Positions 11,506 to 22,716 of a stretch of 64,000 nt of DNA are shown here, one piece after another. Every line of letters begins with the position of its first letter. Within the stretch, counting starts at the first letter, position 1. The position numbers and the translations under genes are program-made. Source of the DNA: Theobroma cacao (Eukaryota > Streptophyta > Magnoliopsida > Malvales > Malvaceae); assembly GCF_000208745.1 (NCBI RefSeq), contig NC_030859.1, positions 9,388,376-9,452,375 on the forward strand, read 5' to 3'. Below the pieces are notes generated by a model. The model was not told where the DNA came from, ran no database searches, and saw only the letters and a list, made by a program, of their open reading frames with translations.

Positions 11506-12002
11506 AAAACATTAAAGAAAAAGGCTGCATCTATTGAAAATGATTTGGAAAAGATGAGACAAGAGTTCAACTCTATTTTTGAGCAAAGAAATATTTTGCA
11601 AATTGAGTTAGAACACTCAAAAACAGATTTTGAAGTTTAAAACTAGAGCTGGACAATAAAACTGAAGCTTGGCAAAAATTACTTGATGAAAACACAGCTC
11701 TCAAATGTTTAAAAATTGAAACTCCAAAAAAAAAATGCATACCACAAGAAAAATTATGCTTTTGCATCATCTAAATGTTATTGTTGCGGTAAATATGGAC
11801 ATTTATCATATGATTGCTTTAAAAAAATAACCTGTAGAAAGTTAAAAAAATTTGGGTTCCAAAAGGATCATATATTGCAACTAACACTCAAGGACCCATC
11901 AAAATATGGGTACTTGTAAAGAAAAACTAAAAATTTGTTTTGTAGGTTGAGCTGCCCTTAAAGGAGACATGTTCAAGAGCTCAACTCAAGAAGAAGTAGC
12001 CT
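11506..12002 (+). pseudogene. Copia gag C-terminus with second zinc knuckle
   Basis: A Lys/Glu-rich, probably coiled-coil stretch (about 11510-11720) leads to a second knuckle, CYCCGKYGHLSYDCF at about 11777-11820. Sirevirus gag proteins can have more than one knuckle. The frame changes again before protease begins near 12003. It was probably part of one gag-pol reading frame. Confidence 0.65.
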
Positions 12003-12395
12003 TGGTACATGGATAGTGGCTATTCACGACACACGACAGGAGATGAAATGTTATTTGCTCAGCTAGACAAGAAAAAGGGAGGTACCGTATCTTTTGGTGA
12101 TGATTCAAAAGGTAGAATTCATGGGATAGGTACGGTTGGTAAGAATTCCCAAACTGAAATAAGTCATTTGTTATTAGTTAAAGGTTTGAAGCATAATTTA
12201 TTGAGCATTAGTCAATTATGTGACAAAGGATTTAAAGTATGTTTTGATTCAAATAAGTGTGAAGTAATTGACATAAGTACAAACAAAGTCTTATTCATAG
12301 GAAAGAGATTAAAGAATATGTATGTTATTTTTCTTGAGGATCTTGAGATAAATAGTGAAATATGTCTTGTTCCAAATGCTGATGATGATAGCTAG
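12003..12395 (+). pseudogene. Copia protease
   Basis: The active-site motif WYMDSGYSRHTTG at 12003-12041 keeps the catalytic D-S-G; relatives usually have C where Y stands. LLVKGLKHNLLSISQLCDKGF follows, typical of the protease to integrase spacer. A TAG at 12393-12395 ends the reading just before the LWHRRLGH integrase start in the same frame. The protease would cleave the gag-pol polyprotein. Confidence 0.88.
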
Positions 12396-13330
12396 TTATG
12401 GCATAGGAGATTAGGACATGTAAGTTTGCATACGATGTCAAAATTGATTAGAAAGAACTTAGTTGTTGGGCTACCATATTTAAAATTTGAAGATGATAAA
12501 ATATGTGATGCTTGCCAACTACGAAAACAAGTTAGAACATCTTTTAAAGCTAAGAAAGTTGTGTCAACATCTAGGCCTCTTGAACTGTTACACATTGATC
12601 TATTTGATCCAATAAGCACAACTAGCTTAGGAGGAAAATCTTATGGCTTTGTGATAGTTGATAACTATTCTAGGTACATTTGGGTCTATTTTCTTGCTCA
12701 TAAAAATGATTCTTTATCAATTTTTATAAGTCATTGTAGAAGAGTAGAGAATGAAAAAGGACTAGCCATAGTTAGCATAAGAAGTGATCATGGAGGAGAA
12801 TTTGAAAGTGATGAATTTGAGGAATTTTGCAATGAAAAGGGGTTGGATCATAATTTCTTTGCATCTAGAACACCCCAGCAAAATGGAGTTGTAGAAAGGA
12901 AAAACCGAACCTTAAAAGAGATGGCTAGAACTATGCTATGCGAGAACAACCTACCAAAATATTTTTGGGCTGAGGTAGTGAACGCAGCAGCTTATATACT
13001 TAATAGAGTATCAATAAGACCTATGATATCTAAGACACCTTATGAACTTTACAAGGGTAGGAAACCAAATATTTCTCATCTTAGGAGTTTTGGCTGTAAA
13101 TATTTTGTATTGAACAATGAAAAACAGCCCTTAGGGAAGTTTGATGCAAAGAGTGATGAGGCAATATTTTTAGGTTATGCATTAAACTCAAAGGCTAATA
13201 GGATTTTTAACAAAAGGGCTTTAACGGTAGAAGAATCAATCCATGTAGTTTTTGATGAATCAAAGGCTTTACAAAAGGAAATTCATGATGATGATGATGA
13301 TGTAGAAATCCTTGAAAAGCAAATGAATGA
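12396..13330 (+). CDS. Copia integrase (domains intact)
   Basis: The zinc-binding N-terminus LWHRRLGH...CDACQLRK is followed by the catalytic core. HIDLFDP, SDHGGEF and the GVVERKNRTL glutamate give a complete D-D-E triad. The C-terminal GKR-like stretch HLRSFGCKYFV and AIFLGYA is present. Integrase inserts the DNA copy and makes the 5-bp TSD. The domain reads without stops through 13703, in frame with the protease and RT. It is isolated from the protease only by the TAG at 12393. Confidence 0.9.
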
Positions 13331-14525
13331 AATGAGCTTAGAAAATAATAAGAATAATGAAGAAAGCTCACCTAGAAGAGAAAATGAAACTCCATCTCTT
13401 GAAAATTTGCAAAGAACAGAAAATCAACATGGTGATCTTCCAAGGAGTTGGAGATTTGTAAGAGACCATCCACAAGATCAAATAATAGGTGACATTTCTC
13501 AAGGTGTCAAAACTAGAAGAGAAACTAGGGAAACTTGTGAGTTTTCAGCTTTCATATCGCAAATTGAACCCAAAAGTTTTGAAAAAGCTAAAAAAGAGGA
13601 AGGTTGGATGATGGCCATCCAAGAGGAACTTGACCAATTCACAAGAAACTGTGCATGGTTATTGGTACCTAGACCCTCAAATCACCCAATCGTTGGCACA
13701 AAATGAGTGTTTAGAAATAAGGTAGATGAGCAAGGAAATGTAGTTAGAAAGAAAGCTATATTAGTAACACTAGCCTACAATCAAGAGGAAGGAATAGATT
13801 ATGATGAAACCTTTGCACCCGTAGCTAGAATTGAAGCCATAAGGTTGTTGCTAGCTTCTACATGCTTCATGAATTTTAAATTATACCAAATGGATGTAAA
13901 GAGTGCATTTTTGCATGGATTTATTCAAGAGGAAGTGTATGTTGAACAGCCACCAGGTTTTGAAGATTTTGAAAAACCAGACCATGTTTACAAATTCTAT
14001 AAAGCCTTGTATGGATTGAAACAAGCTCCTAGAGCTTCATATGAAAGGCTTTCAAAATTTCTGGTTGAAAAAGGTTATATTAGAGGCAGCATTGATACTA
14101 CATTATTCATTAAAAGACATTTACATGATTTAATTGTTGTACAAATATATGTGGATGACATTGTATTTGGTGCAACTAATGAGTCTTTAAGCAAGAACTT
14201 TGCAAAAGAAATGCAGGGTGAATTTGAAATGAGCATGATGGGAGAATGGAAGTTCTTTCTTGGTCTTCAAATTAAGCAAAGTGAGGAAGGAATCTTCATC
14301 AACCAAGAAAGGTACACTCAAGATATGCTCAAGAATTTCGATATGCTGAAGCTAAAACCAATCTCCACACCAATGAGTTCATCCACAAGACTTGATCTTT
14401 ATAAAAAAGGAAGGAATGTAGATCAAAAGCTTTATAGAGTTATGATCGGTTCATTACTTTACTTGACAACAAGCAGACCGGATATTCAGTTTAGTGTGTG
14501 TTTGTGTGCTAGATTTCAGTCATAA
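13331..14525 (+). pseudogene. Copia reverse transcriptase, one stop (TGA at 13704)
   Basis: RT motifs in order are WMMAIQEELDQF, the TK(W)VFRNK site where W is now TGA at 13704-13706, YNQEEGIDYDETFAPVARIEAIR, MDVKSAFLHG, YGLKQAPRA and the catalytic YVDD at about 14149-14160. It ends with TAA at 14523 before the PKESHL segment. The frame is the same as the integrase and RNase H. Only point mutations to stops are seen. It copies element RNA to DNA. Confidence 0.9.
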
Positions 14526-15098
14526 CCTAAAGAATCACACTTAATAGTTGTTAAAAGAATTTTTAGATACCTCTTAGAGACTCAAACTTTAGGTATATGG
14601 TATTCTAGAGAATCAACATTTAGCTTAATTGGATACTCTGATGTTGATTTTGCTGGCAGCGAAACTGATAGGAAAAGCACCAGTGGAACATTGCAATTTT
14701 TAGGTAGCATGCTTGTGTCATGGTCCAGCAAGAAACAAAATTTAGTAGCTTTATCTGCAGTTGAAACAGGGTTTATATCACTAGGTAGCTACTGTTCACA
14801 AATTCTTTAGATCAAACAGCAATTGAAAGACTATGGAATGACTATGCATAACGTACCAATATACTGTGATAACACAAGTGCAATTAATATATCAAAAAAC
14901 CTAGTGCAGCACTATAGAACAAAACACATTGAGATTAGACATCATTTTGTTAGAGACCATGTAGTGAAAAATGATGTTAAAATTGAATTTGTGAATACTT
15001 TGCATCAACTAGTTGATAGTTTTACTAAACCATTGAATGAAGATAGATTCTGTGAAATTAGAAGAAATCTAGGTATGATTAGTCTGCAAGAATTGTGA
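14526..15098 (+). pseudogene. Copia RNase H, one internal stop
   Basis: The reading continues in the pol frame: VKRIFRYL, GYSDVDFAG, DRKSTSGT, SSKKQNLVALSAVE, then TAG at 14808 where relatives have W, then CDNTSAINISKN, KHIEIRHHFVRD and FTKPLNEDRF. These are the standard Copia RNase H landmarks including the catalytic D residues. RNase H removes the RNA strand during DNA synthesis. The TGG-to-TAG change fits C-to-T on the opposite strand. Confidence 0.88.
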
Positions 15099-15129
15099 GA
15101 AAATCTTTGGCTCATGTACATGAAACAAA

Positions 15130-15175
15130 AAGCATTCAGTCGACTAAGATGAATCTTAGTCAACTAAGAGTGTTC
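15130..15175 (+). repeat. Palindrome pair TTAGTCGACTAA-like in internal region
   Basis: CAGTCGACTAAG and CTTAGTCAACTAAG lie 9 to 10 bases apart. They match the pairs inside the LTRs (9405-9525, 18490-18605) but sit just after RNase H. Confidence 0.7.
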
Positions 15176-15572
15176 CGTTAGTATTAAATAATAAGACTCA
15201 GTCATTAAAATGAAGAAGGAATAAAATAATGAAAATAATGTATTTACTGGGTAATAAAGAAAGGAAAAAAACTATCTAAGTGAATAACCAAAATTTAGAG
15301 GGAGTTTTGAAATTTTGAGTAAATAGAATAGGGCAACATCAAAGGGGGAGGAGGACAGTTTTACTACAAATTAACTGCTGACAACTTCTCTTTTTCTCTC
15401 CCCTGAAACCTGAGCTTTTGAAACTGAAACCCATCTCTTCACATTTTATTCTAAAATCAATTCAAACCCTTGCCATTTAGACAAAACCCCAGTTAGAAAA
15501 ATCCCTTGAATCAGAATCGCAAAAACTTCCTAGAGTAGAGAAATTACTGAAAAGAAGAAAAGAAAAAGACCA

Positions 15573-17448
15573 ATGGAAGAAGGGTCTGAAATGGGAATAC
15601 TGAAGAAGAAACAGAAAATCGCATCTGCTTCAGTGAAAGAAATATCTAAGAAATTCAAAAAAAAGAAGCAGAAAACAGAAAAGAAAAAAGACAAGGAATC
15701 CTCACTCAAGAAAGGTATTGGCTCTTCTTCTTCTAAGATTAGAAATAGGATGCATCAACTGAGGCTAAAAGAAATTGAGAATGCACCTATTACTTGTGGC
15801 AAATATATTGACTGGAAGAGTTTTGATGAGAATTTAGAACTACAGACTAGTTTATCTAACTATTTTACTGAACTAAAACTGAAAGGATATAACACTTTTA
15901 AGAATAGATCCTACAGTGCAAGTTTGGTAAAAGCATTTTATTCCAGCATTGCTTTAGGAGAAAAAGAATTAGAAGATTCTGATGACTTTGTAGAAAATGG
16001 TCTGAATGTGTATTTGAATGGGAAAAAACTTGTTGTCACTGCTGATGATTTAGGTAGCTTACTGAAAATCGAATGTGAAGAGGGTGAATATGAGTTCCCA
16101 GAGAAATATGATCCCTCATCATTATGGGAAATCATCACCTAGAGGAAAAAAATATTCTTTAATAAGCAATTTGGACTTATAATCATCCCCTAGATAAGGA
16201 TTTTGCACTACTTTGTAGCAACAAACATCCAAGGAAGAAGTGGAAGTTTAAGTTATGTCAGCCTTCAGGATCTTTGGCTGATGGAACATGCCTTTAATGG
16301 GGTTGCTTTGAATATAGGCAAGTTCATGACAAAAAAGATGAGAGGAGCTTGCAAACTTGATAAAGTTAACCTGCCTTATGGAAATGTCATAACATCCCTT
16401 GTACAGAAAAAGGGAGTTTAGGCCAAGAGGTATGAAATGGACATGGTAAAGACCAGAGATCAAGCCATTTACTATAGCAGTTTGATCAAAATGTGGGTAC
16501 AAGCTAGATGGAGAGAAATTCACTAGAACACCCAAAGTCTCTGCTATACTAGCACCAACCAAGGCATCATCCTCCCAATTCTCTAGTGAAATGATTTTTA
16601 ATCTCTTAATGAGGATAGATGGTAAACTCACTAATCAAAAGATCAAGGACAAATTTGTTAAACTTGAGAATGAATTGAAGAGAAAGGAGAAAGTGTCCTT
16701 AGAATCTGCTATTGTATACTCATCTGAAACTCCAAGTGTTGCACCAGCACAGCAAGGTGCTGAAGGCTTAGCCTTGCAAGCAGAAGGGTCTTCTGCTCCT
16801 GAAGCAAGTCATGGCATTCAAGCGGAAGATTCTCATCCTGGTGTGGAACAACCAGCTAAGGCTCCAACGTCTGAACACTAGAGCAAGGACAAGTCAGACC
16901 AAAGAACATATGTTATTGGTTTAGGATCTGAAAAATAGTAGCCTTCTACTCCAAATTCAGAGGAAGTTTCCATTATGGATATCTTCCACCAAATGGTTAG
17001 GGAGGAACAAGCTGAAAAGGACACTGTCAGGGTAGAAACTCAAAAGGATGGTGGAGATATAGGAAAAGAAAAGAAACCTGCATCAGCTCTTAAAGTCAAG
17101 GCAAAATCTGGAAAAGGAAAACAAAAAATTACTGTAGCATTAAAGCCATAGACCAAAGAGAAAGGAAAAGCTACTGCAGTCCCACCAACAGAGGTAAAAT
17201 CACCAACCAAGGGAAAGAAGACTATGGCCACCAAAACAGCCTTTCTCAATAGAAGAAAGTCTTTCAGGTTGGCTGAGAAATCCAGACTAGCTCCAACCTC
17301 TTCCCTTCAGTGTCCAATCCATGTCTCAAAGAAGTCCTCACCAGAACCTTCCCCTAAAAAGTCATCACCTCTCCTAGAGCCCTCTCTTTTTCCTCTACAC
17401 CCTTTTTATGGCACTAAATCCTCACCCTCTGACACCTCGGATGACTAG
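15573..17448 (+). pseudogene. Extra ORF after pol, plant-transposon domain protein (broken)
   Basis: A very lysine-rich N-terminus (about residues 9-50, possible nuclear signal) leads into a domain I recognise as the putative plant transposon protein domain (PF20167-like). Landmarks are LVKAFYSSIA, VYLNGKKLVVTADDLGSLL, and after two stops LHYFVATNIQGRSGS, LNIGKFMTKKMRGA and LPYGNVITSLVQKKG. The frame changes between 16421 and 16591. The last third (16591-17448) is Glu/Ala/Ser/Pro/Lys-rich without a fold I recognise. Stops are at 16140, about 16192 and 16419. Its position fits the third ORF of Sireviruses, sometimes called env-like, but I see no signal peptide or membrane segment. The function is unknown. 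The Athila element carries a related domain at 26057-33320. Confidence 0.72.
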
Positions 17449-18237
17449 AAACCCCTTAATTGGATACTGACAAAAAGGGAGAGTATGGTAGAATCCTAAA
17501 GGGAGGAGGAATCACAAAATAAAAAAAAATGTTAGGGTAGAGGAACCAAGAGTAGGAACATAGGGAAGATAGGAAGAAAAACAATCTAGGGGCAATTTCG
17601 AAACATCTTTTTGTTTAACTACTATTTGTCCCATGGTGGCACTTAAACACTCGATTTTAATATTGTTGTTTATATGGTAGTGTGAGACATGGATGCTGAT
17701 ATATTTATGATATTTTAACTGCTAAAAATTGAAAGTTACTGATATTTTGTTATCCTTGGTATTTTTACTGATGTTGACAAATTCTACTGCTGTATTAATA
17801 TTGAATTATATGCTGACATTTGATTTCTGTGAATAATTTTTGGTTGTGAATAGATATAGATGTTGTATATAGTGTATCAATTGAAACATGAATGGTGAAG
17901 ACAAAATCTGATTTAAATTAACTGTTGACAGCTGCTGGAACTTTAATGAAAATCTATCAACACTCACTGTTGAAAGTTTAATGACAAATCTGTTAATACT
18001 TACTTGCTGCAAATCACTTTATATTGATGCACATATGTATACTCTAAATGTACAATGTCATTTTCTATGTGACAAAAATAAAATTTGCTAGAATAAAGTA
18101 AGCAAACTATGCACACACAAAGGGAGAGCATATATTTACGGGGAGCAATTCTCATTTTTTGCAGAAACCCAAAAAGTGTAAAAAGACACCATGTTGTTAA
18201 TCAAGGAATGTTTTCTCATCATCAAAAAGGGGGAGAT
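17449..18237 (+). other. Copia 3' untranslated region and polypurine tract
   Basis: AT-rich non-coding sequence of about 790 bp, with no gene seen. It ends in a polypurine tract CAAAAAGGGGGAGATT at 18223-18237 right before the 3' LTR. Related sequence precedes the LTR at 53479. Confidence 0.75.
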
Positions 18238-19321
18238 TGTTGGCTCATTAGTTTTTTATGATAATAAAACATTCTCATTCATTTGTGTCTAATACCTTTA
18301 CTTAAGTGTGTAGGAAAATCAATGTATAAAATTAATAAATCAATCTTTCAAAGTGTATATCAAAAGAAAAAAGAGATAAAAATAATAAAACATGACTGCT
18401 TAACAAGAAGGTAGCTCATTAGTTGAATTAGGAAATATGTTGGCCAAGATTCAAATTACAAAAATGGCCGGCTGAAGAATATTGAGAAACATAACTAACT
18501 TAGTTGACCAAGAAATGAGCCGGTAGACTAAGTGCTTACTGCCAAAGACAGAGAGCAGAAAACAGAGATAACTTAGTCAACTAAGATATCGGTTAGCTGA
18601 CTAAGAGCATTATGCCTGCAAGTTTGAAAGCTGCATTAAAGGACAAAGTAATGGCTAGAACTGACTCCCAACTGTCTTTAACGGCTAGAAAACTGTCAAA
18701 CTGCCATCAGAGTTATTTCTCCAAGTATAAAAGAGTTCAACAATTAGAAATCATCTTTTGGAAGTTTTGGAAGAGATTAGAGTCACAAAGAGCTAAAAAA
18801 CCTAAAAATTGTCTCTTCACCTCACTGCACTTAAACGCCCATCTTTTGTGTTTATATTCTGCACTTAACCTTGTACCATTTAGATCAACTTGTGATCATA
18901 GGTACTTTCTTTTAACATCTTTTCTTGTATTCTTAGAGTGAGGAAGTCACTCTATGTGGTTATTTCAAGCTAGGATTGCTTGAATTTGTTAAGGTTCTAA
19001 CTTAGCCTTGAAAGTTAGGTGTTGGGTTTTAGTTTAACCCATGAAAAACTAGTGTAAAAGGTTTTTGGCTGAGTCTTGTAAAAGCCATTGTAAAGCTTGG
19101 TGAAAGCTTGTGAATTTCATCTGTTTTTAGTGGATTTGTGGGAAAATCCTTGGTTGGATAATCAAGGTAGTGAATGTAGGTCTTAGACCGAACCACTCTA
19201 AATTGCTATGCATTGTCTGCTCTGTTTTTATTTTCTTTGTGCTGAAAATTAGTTCCTCATCTTGTTAAGAGCTGATTTGTGCTATTCACCCCCCCTCTAG
19301 CACATATTATTGGGACCAACA
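18238..19321 (+). repeat. Copia 3' LTR
   Basis: It starts TGTTGGCTCA and ends GGGACCAACA, 1084 bp, very similar to 9139-10240. It keeps an intact TATAAAAG at 18726-18733. Confidence 0.95.
18726..18733 (+). promoter_or_regulatory. Putative TATA box in Copia 3' LTR
   Basis: TATAAAAG follows the palindrome pairs by about 120 bases. The 5' LTR has TATGAAAG at 9642, so the copy that would drive the element looks weakened. Confidence 0.5.
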
Positions 19322-19880
19322 TGTATTAATGCAGTATGGGAATGTGATGTGTATGCATCAAGGCAACTTAAAAGGCATGAGCAGAATTACCCCGCACACG
19401 ATTTGGAGATGGCAGCAATCGTGTTTGCCTTAAAGATTTGGAGACATTACTTGTATGGTGAGACTTACGAGATATATACAGACCACAAAAGCCTAAAATA
19501 TATATTTCAACAGAGAGATCTTAATTTGTGACAACGTAGGTTGATGGAGTTGCTAAAGGATTATGATTGTACTATTCTTTACCATCCCACTAAGGCAAAT
19601 GTAGTGGTCGATGCCTTGAGTCGAAAATTAATGGGGAGCCTAGCATATATCTCTACAGATAGGAGATCTTTGATTGTAGAAATGCATAGCTTAGGAGACA
19701 TGGGCATACATTTGGAAGTTTCAGAGGCAAATGCATTGTTAGCACATTTTAGAGTGAGGCCTATCTTAATGGACCGGATTAAAGAAGCACAAAGTAAAGA
19801 TGAGTTCGTAATTAAGACCTTAGAGGACCCTCAAGGAAAGAAAGGAAATATGTTTACTAAAGGCACAGATAGAGTATTGA
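19322..19880 (+). pseudogene. Chromovirus RNase H, second part
   Basis: It continues the reading interrupted at 9133: [51 protein letters not shown], then [23 protein letters not shown]. These are RNase H and linker motifs of plant Gypsy pol. The conserved TDHKSL aspartate is present. In the first part of the segment a frame change occurs near 19350 (VIAY-like region lost), and there is a TGA near 19529. It degrades RNA in the RNA:DNA hybrid. Confidence 0.88.
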
Positions 19881-20700
19881 GGTATGAAACCAGACTTTAT
19901 GTGCCCCGATAGTAATGGATTGAGGAGAGAAATATTGGAGGAAGCACACATGGCAGCCTATGTGGTACATCTAGGGGCTACAAAGATGTATCAAGATTTG
20001 AAAAAGGTATATTGCTGGGAAGGACTTAAGAAAGATGTAGCTAAGTTCATCTCCAAGTGCTTAGGTTGTCAACAGGTTAAGGCCGAGCATCAAAAGCCTG
20101 CAGGGCTACTACAGCCATTACTAGTGCCCAAATGGAAGTGGGAGCATATTGCAATGGATTTTGTAATGGGTTTGCCTAGAACTAGTAGGGGTTATGACTC
20201 GATTTGGGTCATAGTAGATTGGTTAACGAAATCAGCTCATTTTTTTCGGGTTAAAACTACATACAAGGCCGCCTAGTACGCCCAACTTTATGTAGATCAG
20301 ATAATACCGCTGCATGGCATTCCTGTTTCTATAGTATCTAATAGGGGGGCACAATTCACTAGTAGGTTCTGGGAAAAGTTACAGACAGCGTTGGACACTA
20401 AGTTGAAATTTAGCACGGCTTTCCACCCTCAGACTGATGGACAGTCTGAATGAACGATACAGATATTGTAAGATATGTTGAGGGCCTGTGTAATAGACCT
20501 TGGGGTCAGGTGGGATCAATATCTACCCTTAGCGAAGTTTGCCTACAACAACAGTTTCCAAGCTAGCATCCAAATGGCACCATTTGAAGCATTATATGGA
20601 CAGAGGTGCAGGTCACTTATCGGATGGCTAGAGGTGGTAGAAAGGAAACTCTTGGCGCCTGAGTTGGTGTAGGATGTCACCGAGAAAATACGCATGATTT
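19881..20700 (+). pseudogene. Chromovirus integrase, catalytic Asp changed to Asn
   Basis: The zinc finger is visible (H at AHMAAYVVH and CLGCQQ, about 19945-20075). The core has IAMDFVMGLP with the first D. The second catalytic position reads SNRGAQF (AAT at 20340-20342) where the family has SDRGAQF. The third is the E of GQSE, followed directly by TGA near 20452, where R is usual. Further on, RACVIDLG, WDQYLPLAKFAYNNS and GQRCRSLIGW are typical of chromovirus integrases. Other stops are at about 20274 and 20670. A D-to-N change alone would abolish strand transfer. Confidence 0.88.
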
Positions 20701-21200
20701 GTCAAAGGATGTTGTCAGCACAAAGTAGGCAAAAGTCATATGCTGATAACAAATGGATGAACTTAGAGTTTCAAATGGGGGATCATGTATTTTTGAAGGT
20801 CTCACCAACAAAAGGGGTAATGAGGTTTGGCAAGAAAGGAAAATTGAGCCCTCGGTATATAGGACCTTTCGAGATTTTAGAAAGGGTTAGAGCAGTGGCA
20901 TATTGCTTGGCATTACCGCCAAACCTTTCGAATATTCACCCCGTGTTTCATGTGTCAATACTTAGGAAGTATAACTCGGATCCATCTCATGTAATACAGT
21001 ATGAAACCATCTAGCTGAAAGATGATCTAACCTATGAAGAGCAACCCATGGCTATCCTTGATAGGCAAGTCAAAAGCTCCGTTCAAAAGATGTAGCCTAA
21101 GCTAAAGTGTTATGGTGAAACCACACCAGTGAAGAGGTAACGTGGGAAGCCGAGGAGGATATGTGAACAAAATACCCACACGTCTTTAATATGTAGAGGT
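20701..21200 (+). pseudogene. Integrase C-terminus and degenerate chromodomain
   Basis: The GPF/Y-like module is present: KLSPRYIGPFEILERV, LPPNLSNIHPVFHVSIL, RKYNSDPSHVI. After a stop at 21012 the expected chromodomain follows as LKDDLTYEEQPMAILDRQVK and further pieces to about 21160, with two more stops. The chromodomain in this lineage targets integration to heterochromatin, which fits a repeat-dense window. No intact fold would be made. Confidence 0.8.
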
Positions 21201-21245
21201 ACGCTACCTTATAATTCGATTTAAATTCGGGGACCGAATTTCTTT

Positions 21246-21258
21246 TAGTGGGGAAGAA
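21246..21258 (+). other. Chromovirus polypurine tract
   Basis: TAGTGGGGAAGAA immediately precedes the TGTGAAACC start of the 3' LTR. This purine run would prime plus-strand DNA. Confidence 0.8.
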
Positions 21259-22682
21259 TGTGAAACCTTGACTTTCAAAGACACGTAACTCAAGGTGAAA
21301 CTTATGTTTAAAGGTTTAATTTGAGCTAGTGATGCTAGTTTTACATTACTTATAATTATTTTATGTCGTTATAGGAGTAGGATTCAAAATTAATTTCAAT
21401 TGGTGAAGAAAGGTGCATAATGGGTTGTTGCTCTATTTGCATATGTTTCAATTTTTCAAGCATATCTCCCACTACAGAAGTCCAAATGACATGATCTTTG
21501 GACCATTAGAAAAGCTAAGAGGCAAGGCTACAACTTTGATGTTTACCACTTTACCTAGTTTTAAAGGGAATGTGGTCAAAATCTTTGTCGAAGTGGAAGT
21601 ACTATGCTAGAAGAACAGATTCGAACAGAACATTTGAGCACCGCAGCACTGGAAATTGAGTAACGCGGCCCTCACCGTAATTTCCACAAATAACAAGTTT
21701 AGGGGATTTTTGAAGCTAGGACTTTTAGGGGCTACTTAAGGGACCTCTTTTAAAGGATTTTGGACCTTTTTCCAATGTCAAAAAAGTAAAAAGATTGCAC
21801 AAGAAAAGGAGGAAGACAAGTGGCCTTGTTAAGGGCATTATTGTAATTGCATGAAGATTTAGATAAGCTTTAACTATAAAAATCTCATTCTTCCAGTAGC
21901 TTTTTCATTTCTCCAGCAACTTCTTCTTCTTCTTCCTTCCATCTCACGTTTCTCTCCTCTTCCATGAAAGCTTATCTTAAGCTTCCATCACTCTCTCAAA
22001 CTAACCTCAATTTTCGTGCTTTACACACCCTGTTGTAGGGTTTTTCATACTCATTTACTCCTTCACCTTAAACAAACCCTTAAAAATCTTTCTCCAATAC
22101 TTTCTCTCACCAGCTGAACTTTGTAGAGAGAGAGAAAGAGAGGTTCATGATAGCTTGAGGACTCTTGGGAAGAAATTTCATTACAATCCATCAAGGTGAG
22201 TGATGAATTAGGACTGGTTTTAAGTTGTTGATAAAGGCTAATAATTAGAGTTATGAATTGTGTATTGATGAAGTTGTTTATCTATTTCTAGTGCTACTAA
22301 AGTAGAGAATTGAATAGCTAATCAAATGGTAATGGAAGATAGATAGGAAAGGTTAATGAAGCTTGATTTGGGGAAAACAATTTTTAGAGTGATATTAATG
22401 TAAATTGGATTGGCTATGATGTTTTTATGCGTGATTGGTTCTAACGAGGCCCTCAACCCTATTTGGACCATTAGGGAAGTTAGAGTCGATTAAAGGTTCA
22501 ACAAATACCGGTGAGTGAGCTTGCAAAAAATGTTTTGGGATATACACATACATGTTTGATTGAATCCCTCTAAAATGTTTTATTGGTTTTTATTCAAAAC
22601 TCGCATGGGAACAAGCCCTTATGAAATGTTTTTATATTATCAAATTGATAGTGTGATGAATCCATACGTTTATGCATAATGT

Positions 22683-22716
<34 letters not shown>

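Larger units (their letters stand above)
9139..19321 (+). mobile_element. Sirevirus-like Ty1/Copia retrotransposon, full length
   Basis: This 10.2-kb element has LTRs of 1102 bp (9139-10240) and 1084 bp (18238-19321), both TGTTGG...ACCAACA, with TSD TGTAT. Internal order is gag, protease, integrase, RT, RNase H, which is the Copia order, then an extra ORF of about 1.9 kb before the 3' LTR. A large size, an extra ORF after pol and a purine tract GGGGGAGAT directly before the LTR are features of Sireviruses. Pol is one reading frame with only four stop codons, so the insertion is probably younger than the chromovirus that hosts it. Confidence 0.93.

Noticed and set aside
10299..17448. Host gene split by introns
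   Set aside because: Gag, protease, integrase, RT and RNase H follow in Copia order between two LTRs with a TSD; the breaks are stops and frameshifts without splice sites.
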